Shown: positions 1 to 11,734 of the stretch, piece by piece
Layout: the number at the start of each line of letters is the position of its first letter
Position numbering within the stretch: the stretch's first letter is position 1
Assembly: GCA_963678705.1 (NCBI GenBank)
Contig: OY783208.1
Span: forward strand, 8,680,001 to 8,744,000
Reading direction: 5' to 3'
DNA from: Panorpa germanica
Lineage: Eukaryota > Arthropoda > Insecta > Mecoptera > Panorpidae
Length of the DNA: 64,000 nucleotides
The notes under the pieces: generated by a model
The model's input: only the letters and a program-made list of their open reading frames with translations
The model's database searches: none
Told to the model about the DNA's origin: nothing
Made by a program: the position numbers and the translations under genes

Positions 1-3
1 TGG

Positions 4-255
4 TTATACGCAGTCAGAAGGCCAAGAAAGCGACATTTCAAGAATTTCTTCTGGATCGTTATAAGCATATTCTTGTAACTCAACTTCCATTTCATTTTTT
101 TGTATACGAATAATGATATAGCCGATATCCTGGAGGTCCTTGAGGTGCTCTTCGAGAATATTTGTCGGATTGACATGAAACTTTGTGTGTTTATTAAATA
201 TATGTACATTACGAAAACGAAATAAAATTATTTAAATTTTTTAAAAACCGTGACT
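4..255 (-). other. Unrecognised open frame, about 80 codons
   Basis: The minus strand is open for about 80 codons and ends at a TAA at the window edge. No convincing start codon is seen. The translation is charged, with stretches such as NPTNILEEHLKDLQDIGY and EVELQEYAYNDPEEILEMS, and it looks more protein-like than random AT-rich sequence. I recognise no family. It lies just downstream (on the minus strand) of the Harbinger relic and could be part of the same element or an unrelated exon. It may also be chance. Confidence 0.2.
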
Positions 256-380
256 GCGCATAGCCCCTTAAGATAAAAAAAAAAATAAACTACACATATT
301 TAATTAAGAAGTTATTAAAAATAACGCTGGGCTATACCATCCCTTACTGAATGCCCCCCTTTCAGATGATTACTTAACTT

Positions 381-800
381 TTAAAGATCTAGGATATCGG
401 GATCATCATCTTCTGTTTCTACTTCAATTTCATTGTTGCCAGGCATTCGAACATTTCTTTTCAAATACAAGTTATGTAAAACAGCACAGCTGTATGTAAT
501 ATTTGCAACTTTTTCATGCTTATAAACAAGCTCCCTTTATTTTAAGAGGCGTCTGAACCGCCCTTTGAGTTGTTCTAAGCAACGGTCGACAGAGTTAGAC
601 TTCGAATTGGTATCAATTTGTACGTAACCAATGTAATCAATAGCCAAGGTTCTAGAGGTTATCCAAAGTCCCCTAATAACCACATTTTTCGCATACTGGC
701 TTGTCTTACTTGTACATGAACATCAGAAGCAGACGTGAAATAAATCTCTAAAAGTTTCCTTGAAATGTCGAATACTAATTTAAATTATGCACATAACCTA
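381..800 (-). pseudogene. Harbinger/HARBI1-like transposase, C-terminal relic
   Basis: The minus strand carries the C-terminal part of a PIF/Harbinger DDE nuclease. The family motif GDSGYPLEPWL appears as GDFG*PLEPWL, with a stop in place of the tyrosine codon. After a frameshift it continues as SVDRCLEQLKGRFRRLL, then VANITYSCAVLHNLYLKRN, and ends in an acidic tail before a TAA at 383-381. HARBI1-type proteins cut DNA for transposition. This copy has at least one nonsense codon and two frameshifts and lacks the N-terminal half, so it is dead. No terminal inverted repeats were found nearby. Confidence 0.7.
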
Positions 801-1778
801 TAAAGTAGCTACGTTATGGAATAAATATGAAAGAAAATTTGTTTAAAATATAACCAACATTTATAGATTCGATTAAACTATACGCAGCGTATTCTTGTGC
901 TATTTAAACTCAAAAAGACAAAATTACAAACAAAACTTTAATATTACAATCCAATTGTTACGGGCTACAACAGGAGTGTAATATGTTAGGAGAGTTGTTA
1001 TAAATTCCAACAATTAAAGTGTAATTAATATAAAAAATTCCAACCACAGTCAGTTCAAAAATGCCATATCTAAAAATAGCAATCGTTGCCATTTGAATTG
1101 CAATAGTCAATCCATTGGAATTTTTTTCAGAATAACTCTAAATAAATATAAAATAAATGTGGGTGTGGCCAAACATTTTCTTCTATACACTGCTCAATAT
1201 TTCTTTGTAAAGTTAATAACATAGTAAGAAATGAATTTTAACAATATTTTTAATATAGACAAAAAACATTGTATGATTCTTCGCGTTATAGGAGGGTCTA
1301 ACATGTAAATAACTCACTACGACATTGTTGGTAATGGATTGTTAACTAAGATAATAATTTTGGATGAGAATGAAAATCTACGTGATCAGAAACTTTGCGC
1401 AGAAACCACAATAAACTATAAACAATGTCTTAATTTCTATAAAACAGAACTAAATACAGCTACCAGAACCTTAAATGTTCAATTATTTATTAATAAGTCG
1501 CTATATTTTAAGAAATAATAAAACAATTAAAATACTTAATTTGTCTGTTTAATAATTACAGCTATTCTAAATCATAGAAAATACTACTATTACTACTACT
1601 ACTGTTTCATACAATCCATCATTTACTACTAAAAGCAGGTTCATGGATCCTATCAAGTTTCATATTACTATTGCTGTGAAAAAGGAAAAATCATCTCGAT
1701 TACTTATTTCTTCTGTGACGGTATACGCAGAGCTATAATAAGCGGTAAAATTAAAATTAGTAATTGATATAGCTATCA
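801..1778. other. AT-rich stretch without genes
   Basis: No coding signal was found. Positions about 1425-1560 match a dispersed repeat (family B here, best copy 26507-26990), seen as the shared block around CTAGAACCTTAA and the sequence after it. A short TAC/ACT microsatellite lies near 1590-1606. Confidence 0.5.
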
Positions 1779-2925
1779 CATGGGCTGAAAAGTCCCGGGC
1801 CTAACACATAGATGGCGCTAGTTTTATTACAGTCACCTTTTTTTCAGTTAATACTAACCTTCAAAAGACAGCTGTTAAAATTTCATGATATTCTATTCAG
1901 TAGTTTGTGAGTTATTGTGCTAAGAGTGACACTACTTTTCTTATTTTCAAAACAATGGATCAAAAACAATTTCGTGTTTTAATTTTACACTGCTTCTTGA
2001 TGGGAAAAAATACCGTTCAAGCGAAGCAATGGCTTGAAAAGTGTTATGGGGATGCGGTCCATCAGAAACAACAATAAAACGTTGGTTTGCTGACTTCAAA
2101 CGTGGTTGTAGAGACACCGATGATGCAGAACGCAGTGGACGTCCAAATGAGGCGGTAACACCAGAAAACATAAAACAAATCCACAAAATCGTTTTGAATG
2201 ATCGAAAAGTGAAGTTGCGTGAGTTAGCTGACATCGTAAAGATATCAAAAGAACGTTTTGGCTTTATATTGCATGAGCATTTGACAATGAGAAAGCTCTG
2301 TTAAAAGTGGGTGCCGCGTTTGCTTACTGTTGACCAAAAACGAGAACGTGTTGATGATTCTGAGCAGTGTTTGGCCATGTTAAACGTAACAAACCGGAAT
2401 TTTTGCGTCGATATGTGACAATGGATGAAACATGGATCCATCACTTCACTCCGGAATCAAAACGACCATTAACAGTGAATATTATATAGCGTTATTGGAG
2501 CGTTTGAAGGCCGAAATTGCAAAGAAACGACCTCATATGGCAAAGAAAAAAATTTTGTTTCATCAAGACAACGCACCGTGTCACAAGTCAATCAAAACAA
2601 TGGCAAAACTACATGAATTGAACTTCGAATTGCTCCCACATTCACCGTATTCGCCAGATTTGGCTCCCAGCGACTACTGCCTGTTCGCAGACCTGAAAAA
2701 AATGCTCGCCGGTAAGAAATTTCGCACGAATGAAGAGGTTATCGCTGAAACTGAGGCCTATTTTGAGGCAAAAGATAAATCGTTCTACAAAAGTGGTATT
2801 GAAATGTTAGAGCGGCGCTAGAATGATTGCGTTGCTCTTGATGGAGATTACGTTGATGAATAAAGCTAATATTGAACCAAAAAAACTGTGTTTTCTTTGT
2901 TAGGCCCGGGACTTTTCAGCCCATG
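1779..2925 (+). mobile_element. mariner-like DNA transposon, defective
   Basis: A single transposase relic is flanked by perfect 25-bp terminal inverted repeats at 1781-1805 and 2899-2923, starting TGGGCTGAAAAGTCCCGGGC. The repeat can be extended outward by two more bases (CA/TG). A TA dinucleotide lies a few bases outside each end (1774-1775 and 2928-2929), as expected for mariner target duplication, but a small indel makes the exact boundary uncertain. The element is about 1.15 kb, slightly shorter than the usual 1.25-1.3 kb because the transposase gene has lost an internal piece. Confidence 0.9.
1955..2863 (+). pseudogene. mariner transposase (DD34D), broken
   Basis: A DD34D transposase relic in several pieces. 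It starts MDQKQFRVLILHCFLMGKN at 1955. A frameshift near 2055-2065 leads into the helix-turn-helix region (SETTIKRWFADFKRG, DAERSGRP). A stop at 2302 follows RKLC where the family continues KWVPRLLT. A second frameshift lies near 2385. The first catalytic Asp is in MDETWIHHF. About 40 residues after TPESKR are deleted. The frame resumes at 2432-2821 with the second Asp (FHQDNAPCH) and third Asp (LAPSDY), separated by 34 residues. The final W codon is TAG, then the end at 2861-2863. It cannot make active enzyme. Confidence 0.9.
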
Positions 2926-3915
2926 ATTATATATGACTATATATTAGCAATAAAATCCGCCAATTATTGGATATTTAAGAAAATGAAAACGTCAATATAC
3001 ATATACATTAAAAACTATTAAAAAATTAAGTTCATAATCTCATTACGAGCAATATTTTATCTGAATAGAAAATGACATTAGTTTTAAAAAATAACTGAGT
3101 AAATAGTGGGACTATATATGCAAAAAGCGGGAAAATAAATAATTTTAATTAAAAGTAGCAACATAAGCAAAATATATTACAAATAAATGCCCTAATATCT
3201 AATTAATTTACTTTATAACATATTAATGCTGCTGATATTTTAAAAGACTTATCAGAAGATTTACATGTGACAATGCTAATGTCAAAAGGTTATTTAATTA
3301 ATTTGTTGAAATTACAAAAGTCTTGCTACAAAGATTACAGAAAAAGAATTCACTGCAAGATTTATTTACAGATATGAAAATAAAATTTTCAGAGTCTTGA
3401 GCAACGTTTGATTATTACCTGACGATTATCAGTTACCGCAGGGCCCCATTCGGGGAAAATCCCAGGATTCCAACATAAAACACCGCAAAAAAATTATTTA
3501 TTATTTTTCTTATACTATAAAAATATTACATTTATACATTTGCAATGTTAAACTTATACAATTTTATTATAAGCATTAAATTATTTATTATTTTGTGTTG
3601 TCCAATGTTGAAGAATACCATACAAAGAATTTTCATACTTTTTAATATTTGATAAATGCAAGCACACATTTGTGACTTTTGTGGCAATTATTATCTAAAT
3701 TGATATACTAGAACATGTAGATATCATCCTATACTATAATCTTCCAAAAGAAAGTTTATATGTCTACGCGATTCGCATGGTGGCTCGAAAACGGCTCCGT
3801 GCATCTTCATGAAAATTTCCTTTTTTATAGATAAAAAAATTTAAGACTTGTGGCGTTTTTGGATTTACCCTGATTATCCTAGAATCCCGCAATTTTGGAA
3901 AAACCGAAAAAAAAA
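2926..3915. other. AT-rich stretch without genes
   Basis: No coding or repeat signal that I can support was found between the mariner copy and the copia left LTR. A 15-bp GC-rich patch lies near 3440-3470. Confidence 0.4.
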
Positions 3916-4239
3916 TGTTGATTTTATGTGTTTTTATTCTAGCTAAAACACTTACATCATAATTCAAAGTTCTCTCTATGGTACCCGATACATAAATATA
4001 TATAATCAGTATTTAGTTTAGTAATATGATATTTAGGTTATATTTACTTTACTGTTTGTCATAAGAGCTATGTGTGTGAACAGTCCAATTAGTTTCAGTC
4101 CAAGTCTGAAAGAGAGGTCATTAAGTAACAAAAGGATTACTCATAAGCAGAATGCAAGTTAGGAGAATATGCTATTTAAGTTAGATGAAATATAGAACTC
4201 TACGAGTAAAGCCATATTACCCAAGCCACATTTCCAATA
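3916..4239 (+). repeat. copia 5' LTR
   Basis: 324 bp, starting TGTTG and ending just before the primer-binding site. It matches the 3' LTR closely but lacks an internal block of about 62 bp present there (after ACTCTACRAGTAAAG). Confidence 0.9.
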
Positions 4240-4261
4240 GGTTATGGGCCCAGTACACGCG
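4240..4261 (+). other. copia primer-binding site for initiator tRNA-Met
   Basis: GGTTATGGGCCCAG directly follows the 5' LTR. It is the reverse complement of the anticodon-arm region of eukaryotic initiator tRNA-Met (CTGGGCCCATAACC). Drosophila copia is known to prime from an internal fragment of that tRNA rather than its 3' end. Confidence 0.85.
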
Positions 4262-4708
4262 TAGTGGAAAAACTGAAATTTCAATTTAATGTTTATATAA
4301 TTAAATATTTGCAAGTTACATTAGTGAAGTGCAAAATTAAATTTTATATATGCAAGTGTTTAATTTTGATAAGTGGTGAATAATGCTAAGTGCTAAAACG
4401 AAAATGTGCTATATCGCAAGTTTTAATTCGTTAAAAGTTACTTACGTTAAAATTACAAAGTGATACACCACTTACAAACACTTTATAGTTTTTGAAGATT
4501 TTAACACTCAATAACACTAACATTTGTGAAGAGTAGACTAGTAGATCATATAGTGAAACTAATCAGAGAAATTAAAGACACTACTGTAAAAGTGCTTCAA
4601 GTAGAAACGAAACGTGACAGTTTTCGAAGAGACAACAATTTTAAAAATATAATTAATTATTAACGAAAAATCGTTTTAAATGAACCACGCATAATTTAAA
4701 CAAAAATA

Positions 4709-7700
4709 TGAAGTTTAAACAAGGGAAGAAATCGTCAGTAGAATATTACTGCTGCAGTAGAAGAAGTCACATAAAGAAGCCTGCATGCATCAATTACAAG
4801 AGAGAGCAGGGACGAAAAGATGAGAGGCAGGACTTCAGATGACGTTTCAGGTTTTGCATGTATGCAAGAAGAGTTATCCAAGAATTCTAAGATTTTGAGA
4901 AAACCTCCGTTGAGACTCCAGTAGGGCTGGAGGATGTTCTGCATTCGCCTGGGGTCCCCTACAACTTGCTGTCGATAACACAACTACAAAACGCAGGGAT
5001 GACGATCAGCTTCTATGATAAGGAAGTAAGGTCTTAAAAAGTGGTAAGACTGTAATGGCTGGTAAGTCAATAAACAATTTAACTGCAATTAAATTTACAT
5101 TAGGTAACAAAACCTTTTTAAATAAGTAAATAGTATTGTAGAGAATATTTATGAAATATGGCATAAGCGTTTGGGTCAAATTAGTAGGAATAAATTTTTA
5201 GAGTTTAAAAATAAACAAATGATAGATGGTTCAAAGCTAACTAATCAAGTTTCAGCAAATGACGATTTGGGTGAGCTTCTATCAAAGGTAAACAAACGCG
5301 GTTACCATTCAATAAATATAAAAGATAACAATTTTATAACTTGACGATTATTTAAAATACATTGCGACGTATGTGGTCCGTTCACTCCTTCAGCAATTCA
5401 AAATAAAAATTATTTTGCTTAATTTATAAATTAATTGATGATTAAATGATACACATTTAATTGTTTAGAAATAAGATTTATTTCCTGTATTTAAAGATTT
5501 CGTTGAAAAAAATCTAGTTTGAATTTAAACATATATATTAAATATAAGATAAACATATATGAAATATATGTGATATATATTTGTTAACTTAGGAAATGAA
5601 ATGAGAGACTAATATAAGCAGATTGTAACTCAAAAAGGCATATACAATTAATCAATATGAATCTTCGGGTTCGACCCCCCGGACCAGATATATATTTTCT
5701 GAGTTTGAAAATTATCAACTTATATTGATTATGTACATGCGTAATCGTACACTTATTAGGTAGTGGTGTAGACCACATATATGAGACCACGACACCACGA
5801 CTACTACCAAGATTGAATGAGGTCGATGGTAATAGGATACTGCATCGGAAATAGGGTGACGTTAAATAAATTTAAAAAAATAAATTAATACAAATATAGT
5901 ACAATACAATCAAGTAAACTGAAAAGTTACTGTGTTGAGAAAGGCATAAGTTATTACCAAACTATAGCACGTATCCCACAATTAAACAATAATACAGTAT
6001 TAACTGCTACGTAGTTAATTTATATTATTTAATAAATAAAATACCGAATAGAGCGATAAACAAAATAATACTCTGTATGAATTGTAGCATGGTAAAAAGT
6101 CACAAGTAAAATATTTAAAAGTTTTTGGTTCAACATTTTATATTCATAACAAAACTAGTAAATATAAATTTAAAGAATAAGGTATAGAAAGTTTAGTAGG
6201 GTATGACTCAAATGATTATCGTGAGTGGGATGTAGAAAAAGAAAAATACGTTGAAGTAACAGACGTAATATTAGACGAATCTAATTTCTTGAAATTCAGA
6301 CCCAACAGAGTTGAAGAGGTTGATAGAGAAAAACCTCAGAGTAAAATTGATGTAACTGACTGAGGTCAAAATCAATAGTGTTCTAAAAATCTGATAATGA
6401 TAAATCAGATACACTGAATTGTGAAAATTCAGATAAATGAAAAAATTGATGTTATTGACTTTTAGGTCAAAAATCAATATTGTTGTTAAATCTGATAATG
6501 ATAAATCAGATACACTGAATTGTGAAAATTCAGATAAATGGAAAAATTGATGTTATTGACTTTTAGGTCAAAAATCAATAATGGTATTAAATCTGATATG
6601 ATAAATCAGTTACACTGAATTTTGATAATTCAGGTAAATGAAAAATTGATGTTATTGACCTTAAGGTCGAAAATCAATAGAGTTGAAAATAATCTGATAA
6701 TAATCAGAGACACTGATTTTCTAAAATTCAGATAAATTTAAAGGAACTGATGTTACTGACATAAAGTCAAAATCGGTAGACGTGTTGGCAAAGTCTGATG
6801 AAAAGAAATTAGATAAATTAAGTATTGATACTTGATAGTTAAAAAGGTGATATAGTAAACATAAGGGAATTTTAATTTCAAAATAGAAAGAGAACTTTCT
6901 AAGCAGCGAAGGAGTGAGCGAATTATAAAGGTATCCACATATTTATAATAACGACGATAAAATAACAAACGATTATTTACTGTGTGCAAAATAGGTTATC
7001 AGTAAAATTCCCATGTCATATTAAGAGATTAAAAATAGAGATGATATGGATAAATGGGAAAATGCAATAGAAGGTGAAATAAATTAACTTCTAGTCAATA
7101 ATACATGGTATACTTTGGTACCGAAGCCACAGAATAAAATATCGTAGATTGTAAATGCGAATTTATAATTAAAAATGATGGGTATGGTATACCAGTAAGA
7201 TATAAAGGACGATTCGTAGCAAAAGGGTTAAGTCAAAATACATAATCGTTTCAAATGAGAATGTTGCAACAGTCGTGAGAATTTCTAGTTTTAGATTTAT
7301 TTTAGCTTTTGCAAACTAATCTAATATGACGATACATCATATGTATATTAAAATAGCATTTTAATCGGGAAATGAAAGGAGCAAATTTTTATAATAGTTC
7401 CCGAGGAAATAAGCTATAAAGAAAATTAAGTTTAAATACTTAATAGAGCTTTGTTTGGTTTAAAACAAGCAGCACGTTGCTGGTTTGAAGAAATTGAGAA
7501 TGCACTCAAATAAAAAGGGTTTGAAAATTATCGTATAGATAGATGCATTAATATCTTTAAAAATAAAATAGAAATATTTGGAAAAATATTTTTTACTTAA
7601 AAATTGCTACAGCTAATTTTAAATCGAGTTTGAAATATTATTTAATACATAGATTAAACATCGTTGATTTAAAAGAAATTAAATTTTTCTTGGGGATTAG

Positions 7701-8492
7701 AGTTAGACCGGAAAATTATAACATAAAATAAAATAATACAATTATGACAAAATTTAATACGAATGATTGTAAGCCGGTGACTACACTGCTTAAGAGTAAA
7801 TTAGATTACGAGGCTCTAAATTTAGTTAAGGAGTATAGTGCGTCTTGGCGAAGTGTCATTGGTTGTTTAATGTATGTTATGGTATGTACAAGATCAGACT
7901 TAGTACCGTTGAAAATATCTTGAGTAGATATACAAATAAAAATAACATTGAGTTGTGGAAATGTCTAAAATGAGTGCTGAGATAATTAAAAGGCTCATAG
8001 GACATTAAATTAACATACAATAAAAGAAAATACTGTGACATTTTGACGGGAGACGTTGATTGCGATTGGGAAGGAAATGATATTTTAGATCATAAAAGTA
8101 CAACAGGTTATTTGTTTAATATATTACAGCTTTGTACAAACCATATGCTGGAATACAAAGAAACAAGCTTCAGTTGCAGCTTCTTCATCAGAGGCTGAGG
8201 ATAAAGTTAGGCGCTCAGAGAAGCATTGTTTTTAAAATCGTTAGCTAATAGAATTACGAAAAATATATCAAGACAAATAATACTAATTCAAGATAAAAAG
8301 AAATAATAACGAATGTATAAACATTCTAAGCATATTGATACGAGTATAAAATTTCATAACTCTTGAATAGATTAAGAAAAAAAAACGTAATAAAATTATG
8401 TTTATGTTCCTACAGGTCAGCAGATAGCAGACATATTAACAAAACCTTTACCAGGGCCAAGGTTTCTAAAACTGCGAGCTGGACAGGGACTG
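4709..8492 (+). pseudogene. copia gag-pol polyprotein, degenerate
   Basis: Recognisable pieces in order: a damaged gag zinc knuckle (YCCSRRSHIKKPACINYK, about 4748-4800); protease tail DVLHSPGVPYNLLS (about 4930-4975); the GAG-pre-integrase motif IWHKRLGQIS (about 5150-5290); integrase CDVCGPFTP (about 5362-5390); integrase tail GYDSNDYREWDVEKEKY (about 6200-6260); RT start WENAIEGEIN and NNTWYTLVPKPQNK (about 7055-7135); AKGLSQN (about 7220-7240); GLKQAARCWFEEIENAL (about 7455-7510); RNase H STTGYLFN and KKQASVAASSSEAE (about 8098-8205); and ADILTKPLPGPRFLKLR (about 8430-8480). Stops and frameshifts separate nearly every piece, and most of gag and integrase is missing. Confidence 0.88.
6343..6820. 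repeat. Tandem repeat of about 100 bp inside copia pol
   Basis: Four full imperfect units (starting near 6343, 6439, 6541 and 6640) and a decayed fifth (6740-6820). Each unit holds three small inverted repeats: ATTGAT...ATCAAT, ATCTGAT...ATCAGAT and CTGAATT...AATTCAG. In one frame a unit encodes an acidic, Ser/Asp/Lys-rich stretch (KSDNDKSDTLNCENSDK), so it may have begun as a repeated linker between integrase and RT. Other copia elements need not have it. Confidence 0.8.
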
Positions 8493-8826
8493 GAATAAAT
8501 AATTAAAATTAAATATTCCAGTTAGAATTAAAAAACAAGAACGATTGTTTTGTATAATAATAACAATAATAATAATTTATCTAAGATTGTATTAAATTTA
8601 AAAGAATTATAAATTTGGCGAAGTGGGTGGCTTTATTAAGGTTTTCCTGGGTTTCCCTTAATATTAAGAACAAATGTTAAGCCACGTGTAATTCCCCAGG
8701 AGGCATGAAAAAGGAATATCTGAAAAAGTATTTATGATAAGAATTTCTTTATAAAAAGTTTTTTATATTGATGATAAGTATTATCATTGTAATTAGTTAA
8801 GTACCCGATTGAACTTTGAGGGGGCG

Positions 8827-9212
8827 TGTTGATTTTATGTGTTTTTATTCTAGCTAAAACACTTACGTCATAATTGAAAGTTCTCTCTATGGTACCCGAT
8901 ACATAAATATATATAATCAGTATTTAGTTTAGTAATATGATATTTAGGTTATATTTACTTTACTGTTTGTCATAAGAGCTATGTGTGTGAACAGTCCAAT
9001 TAGTTTCAGTCCAAGCCTGAAAGAGAGGTCATTAGGTAAGAAAAGGATTACTCATAAGCAGAATGCAAGTTAGGAGAATATGCTATTTAAGTTAGATGAA
9101 ATATAGAACTCTACAAGTAAAGATATTCCTTTAAAATGCGCTTAAGAAATAAAGACATCAAGTATTATTAATCAGTGTTTAATTTAATATTACCCAACCC
9201 ATATTTCCAATA
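8827..9212 (+). repeat. copia 3' LTR
   Basis: 386 bp, preceded by the purine tract and near-identical to the 5' LTR apart from an extra block of about 62 bp at roughly 9120-9185 that looks deleted from the 5' copy. Few substitutions separate the aligned parts, so the insertion is younger than its broken coding region would suggest. Confidence 0.9.
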
Positions 9213-10390
9213 AAATATTATACTTTTTGCTCTATAACTTTCAACTCGTAAAAGTTAGAAAGTTGAAATTCTGAATGTGTATTAAGGTACGAACTTTAGA
9301 AAATCAAAAATTGATAACAGGGACACAAAGAAGAGTAGGAGGCCCGATAGAAAACTGCAGTAACTTGAAATTCTTGATTGTGTAATAATTGTGTCACACC
9401 TTTTGTTTTGAATGTTATAAAAAACTACTGCGTTTTCGTCTGGTTTATGGCGCTTGTTGTATACTCAAAACATGTACGAATCACAATATTCATTATAACA
9501 CTTTTTATTTAGAAATATTTACAATATTAACGGTTAGTTGAAATTTATAATTTGAGGTTAGAAATAATACGACATTGTTCCATACATTAATGGCATCATA
9601 TTTCATATTTATTTGACAACTTTAACCATAAGTAGACAGTATGTCTATTTTTTAATTAATAGTGGTATAATGAATATTGTACAAACGTATAATTTATGGA
9701 ACCTATAAATACCTGAATAATAATTATTTTTTTTGATTTATTTAATATATAAATTGGACAAAACACTTGAATGTATCTAATAGTTTGTGCCACACACCCA
9801 CTTGTGTTGAGTTGTACACTGTTAAAAGTTCTTAAACTTAATACAGAATTAAGGCACAAGCTATATTAAAAACAACGTAATACTCATTAAGAAATATACA
9901 CTATTGACGGTTAAATATTAAATGGGAAATGTGACGTCATTTTGAACATAATGTCGATGACAGTTCTTAGCTAGTCTTATATTGACTTCTCAAGGTTCAA
10001 ACCAATTAATGTAATAGGTTTGAATATAGGATAAAATAAATTTTTAATGTATTCTTTAAAAATGTCAAGAATCATGTATATAAACATGTTTATGAAGTAC
10101 GAATTTGATTGGGCGTTCGATTTAAAGAGATGTAGATTGAGAAAAAATTATTTAGTATAAAGAATTTTTATTTTATTTTTTACTACCAACAATTATATAT
10201 CTATGTCAATATTATGAAAAATATAAATTATAAAATTGTGGTATATTAGAAAAACATCGGCCTGAAACGTAAAACGCATGACATACTTACTTTCTTTACT
10301 ATTTTTGAATTAATTCAGAGATAGAATTATTAAGATTGTAAGAGGTAAGAGAATTACCTTTTCTACAATTAAGATAAAGCTAATGTTATT
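9213..10390. other. Intergenic stretch with one dispersed repeat
   Basis: No genes were found. Positions about 9455-9587 match 39500-39641 (shared blocks around TTTAGAAATA and TAATTTGAGGT, then GAAATAATAYGACATTGTTC). I looked on the minus strand for the missing tail exons of LRR copy A, in particular the complement of TAATTGGCGCCATATTG, and did not find them. Confidence 0.5.
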
Positions 10391-11364
10391 CTAACCTGCA
10401 AATACAGCAACAACCATTGCAGCTGAAGAAACGACTATCCATGTGGTGTTCTGCTTTTCATTCTGATCTGATCTCTTAACGGGCGTCAACACCGTCGTAA
10501 TTTCGGTTGTGATTTCATTTCCAAGGTGTGTTTCATTGCTATTTAATTTCCCTTCCCCGTCCTTGTTCTCATCACAACTGGCTTTGACTATATCTTTTCG
10601 CTGCGGTTCTATTTTTAGAAATTCTATATGACGCAGCTCAAAATCTTTAATTTGCGTCACTGAGTCGGCAATTTCAGAAATTTCTGCTTAAATCAATTTC
10701 GTTCAAATTTGGTTGCGTTTCTTGTAAAGATTTGTTGGTCTACCAAAGCGTATTCTTCAATATTAGCAATCTGATTTTTATTTAAATTTAAAGTAGCTAG
10801 ACTCGAACAACCAGCGAATGTCTTAGACTTTACTGCTCGAATTTTATTCTCACTTAAGTCAGCAGTTTTAAGGTTCTCTAAGTTTATAAAAGTGCTATCA
10901 CTTAACTTTAAAATGTTATTATGAAATAAATTCAGTTCCCTTAACATTGGTAAGTTCAGACTTATTTTCCTAATTTAATTTCTTGCGATTTCTAACAACG
11001 TCAACCGATTTAAATTATGGAACACTTTAGGGCTGATGTCTTGAATGCCAACTCCATTTAGTATCATGCGTTCTAATTTGTTCAATCCAGTAAAGGCGTC
11101 GTCCTCAATGGCGGTTATTCTTCCAGATAGCAGCAGTGCTTTGAGGTTGGTGAAGTTCTTAAAAGCTCCGCTGTTTATTTTGTCAACGTTTACATTAATC
11201 ACAATAATGTTTGTTCTAATGGATGGGTCTTCAACGTTCCAATCGCTTGGAATAGATTTTAATTGGTTTGCATCATCCAAGAAAAGAGATGGGTTACGAT
11301 AGCCACTCTGAGCATCCACACTTAGAACAATTACAATGCACAAGTTTATCATTAAGCCGCGCAT
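10391..11364 (-). pseudogene. LRR receptor copy A, internally deleted pseudogene
   Basis: Paralogue of the intact gene at 30448-34254. It begins MRGLMINLCIVIVLSVDA (signal peptide; an upstream in-frame Met lies at 11391) and continues through N-terminal LRRs (VNVDKINSGAFKNFTNLKAL, DISPKVFHNLNRLTLLEIARN). A TAA at 10977-10975 stands where a Lys codon is expected. The frame then resumes (MLRELNLFHNNILKLS ... SLATLNLNKNQIANIEEYALVD). Near 10740 the sequence jumps to the C-terminal juxtamembrane region, so about ten repeats are deleted. Frameshifts near 10735 and 10670 follow. The last open piece ends WIVVSSAAMVVAVFAG at a splice donor (GCAG|GTTAGA) identical to that of copy C. Tail exons were not found. 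Confidence 0.85.
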
Positions 11365-11489
11365 TTTAATTCGAATAAAAAACGTTAACAAGTTAACACA
11401 AATACACTTTTATTAAAAAAGTTGGCTTTGCCACATTAGCTCACTGTTTACACACTACATTCACACTGCAATTCTTAATAGATACTGCT

Positions 11490-11547
11490 TCGATCAGCGA
11501 GGCTCTATTAACTAATTTCCCACTTCATTTTCTGAAACGTTTTTATA
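11490..11547 (-). promoter_or_regulatory. Core promoter of LRR copy A
   Basis: The minus strand reads TATAAAA at 11547-11541. About 40 bases downstream comes AGTTAATAGAGCCTCGCTGA, which matches the same region of copies B and C. The TATA-to-start spacing is longer than the usual 30 bases. No RNA data are available, so the start site is inferred. Confidence 0.5.
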
Positions 11548-11559
11548 TCAAAAGAAACA

Positions 11560-11712
11560 CAAGGAGTGCCGTTAGATTTGTTGTACAAAGACGGTTTTCA
11601 TTTTCACAATGACGTCATTTAGCGCTGTCACATTTACTTTTGCTTAATCACGTGATTCATCTTTACATGTAGTCATTTTATTGACCAGCTTTGACCAGTT
11701 TACTTTTAGGAA
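11560..11712. repeat. Conserved block with CRE and E-box palindromes, copy 1
   Basis: About 150 bp matching 27945-28085. Both copies hold TGACGTCA (11610-11617) and, exactly 38 bases later, TCACGTGA (11648-11655), followed by two ACCAG-type motifs and GTTTAC. TGACGTCA is the CRE/ATF-CREB consensus and CACGTG the bHLH E-box. This copy sits directly upstream of LRR copy A. It could be a shared regulatory module or simply a transposon fragment. Confidence 0.55.
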
Positions 11713-11734
11713 TTTTTATTTTCTAACTAATTTT

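Larger units (their letters stand above)
3916..9212 (+). mobile_element. Ty1/copia LTR retrotransposon, full length but degenerate
   Basis: About 5.3 kb bounded by two related LTRs that begin TGTTGATTTTATG and end TTCCAATA. A primer-binding site follows the left LTR and a purine tract (GAGGGGGCG, 8818-8826) precedes the right one. The interior keeps the Ty1/copia domain order: gag zinc knuckle, protease, integrase, RT, RNase H. The flanks (AAAAA left, AAATA right) are a weak match for a 5-bp target duplication. Length and order match Drosophila copia (about 5.1 kb). All frames are broken. Confidence 0.9.

Noticed and set aside
5640..5690. tRNA-like T-arm (CGGGTTCGACCCCCCG)
   Set aside because: Only the T-arm resembles a tRNA. 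No acceptor stem, D-arm or anticodon arm was found around it, and it lies inside the copia element.
11045..11302. 85-codon open frame on the plus strand
   Set aside because: Exact antisense shadow of the LRR copy A exon.
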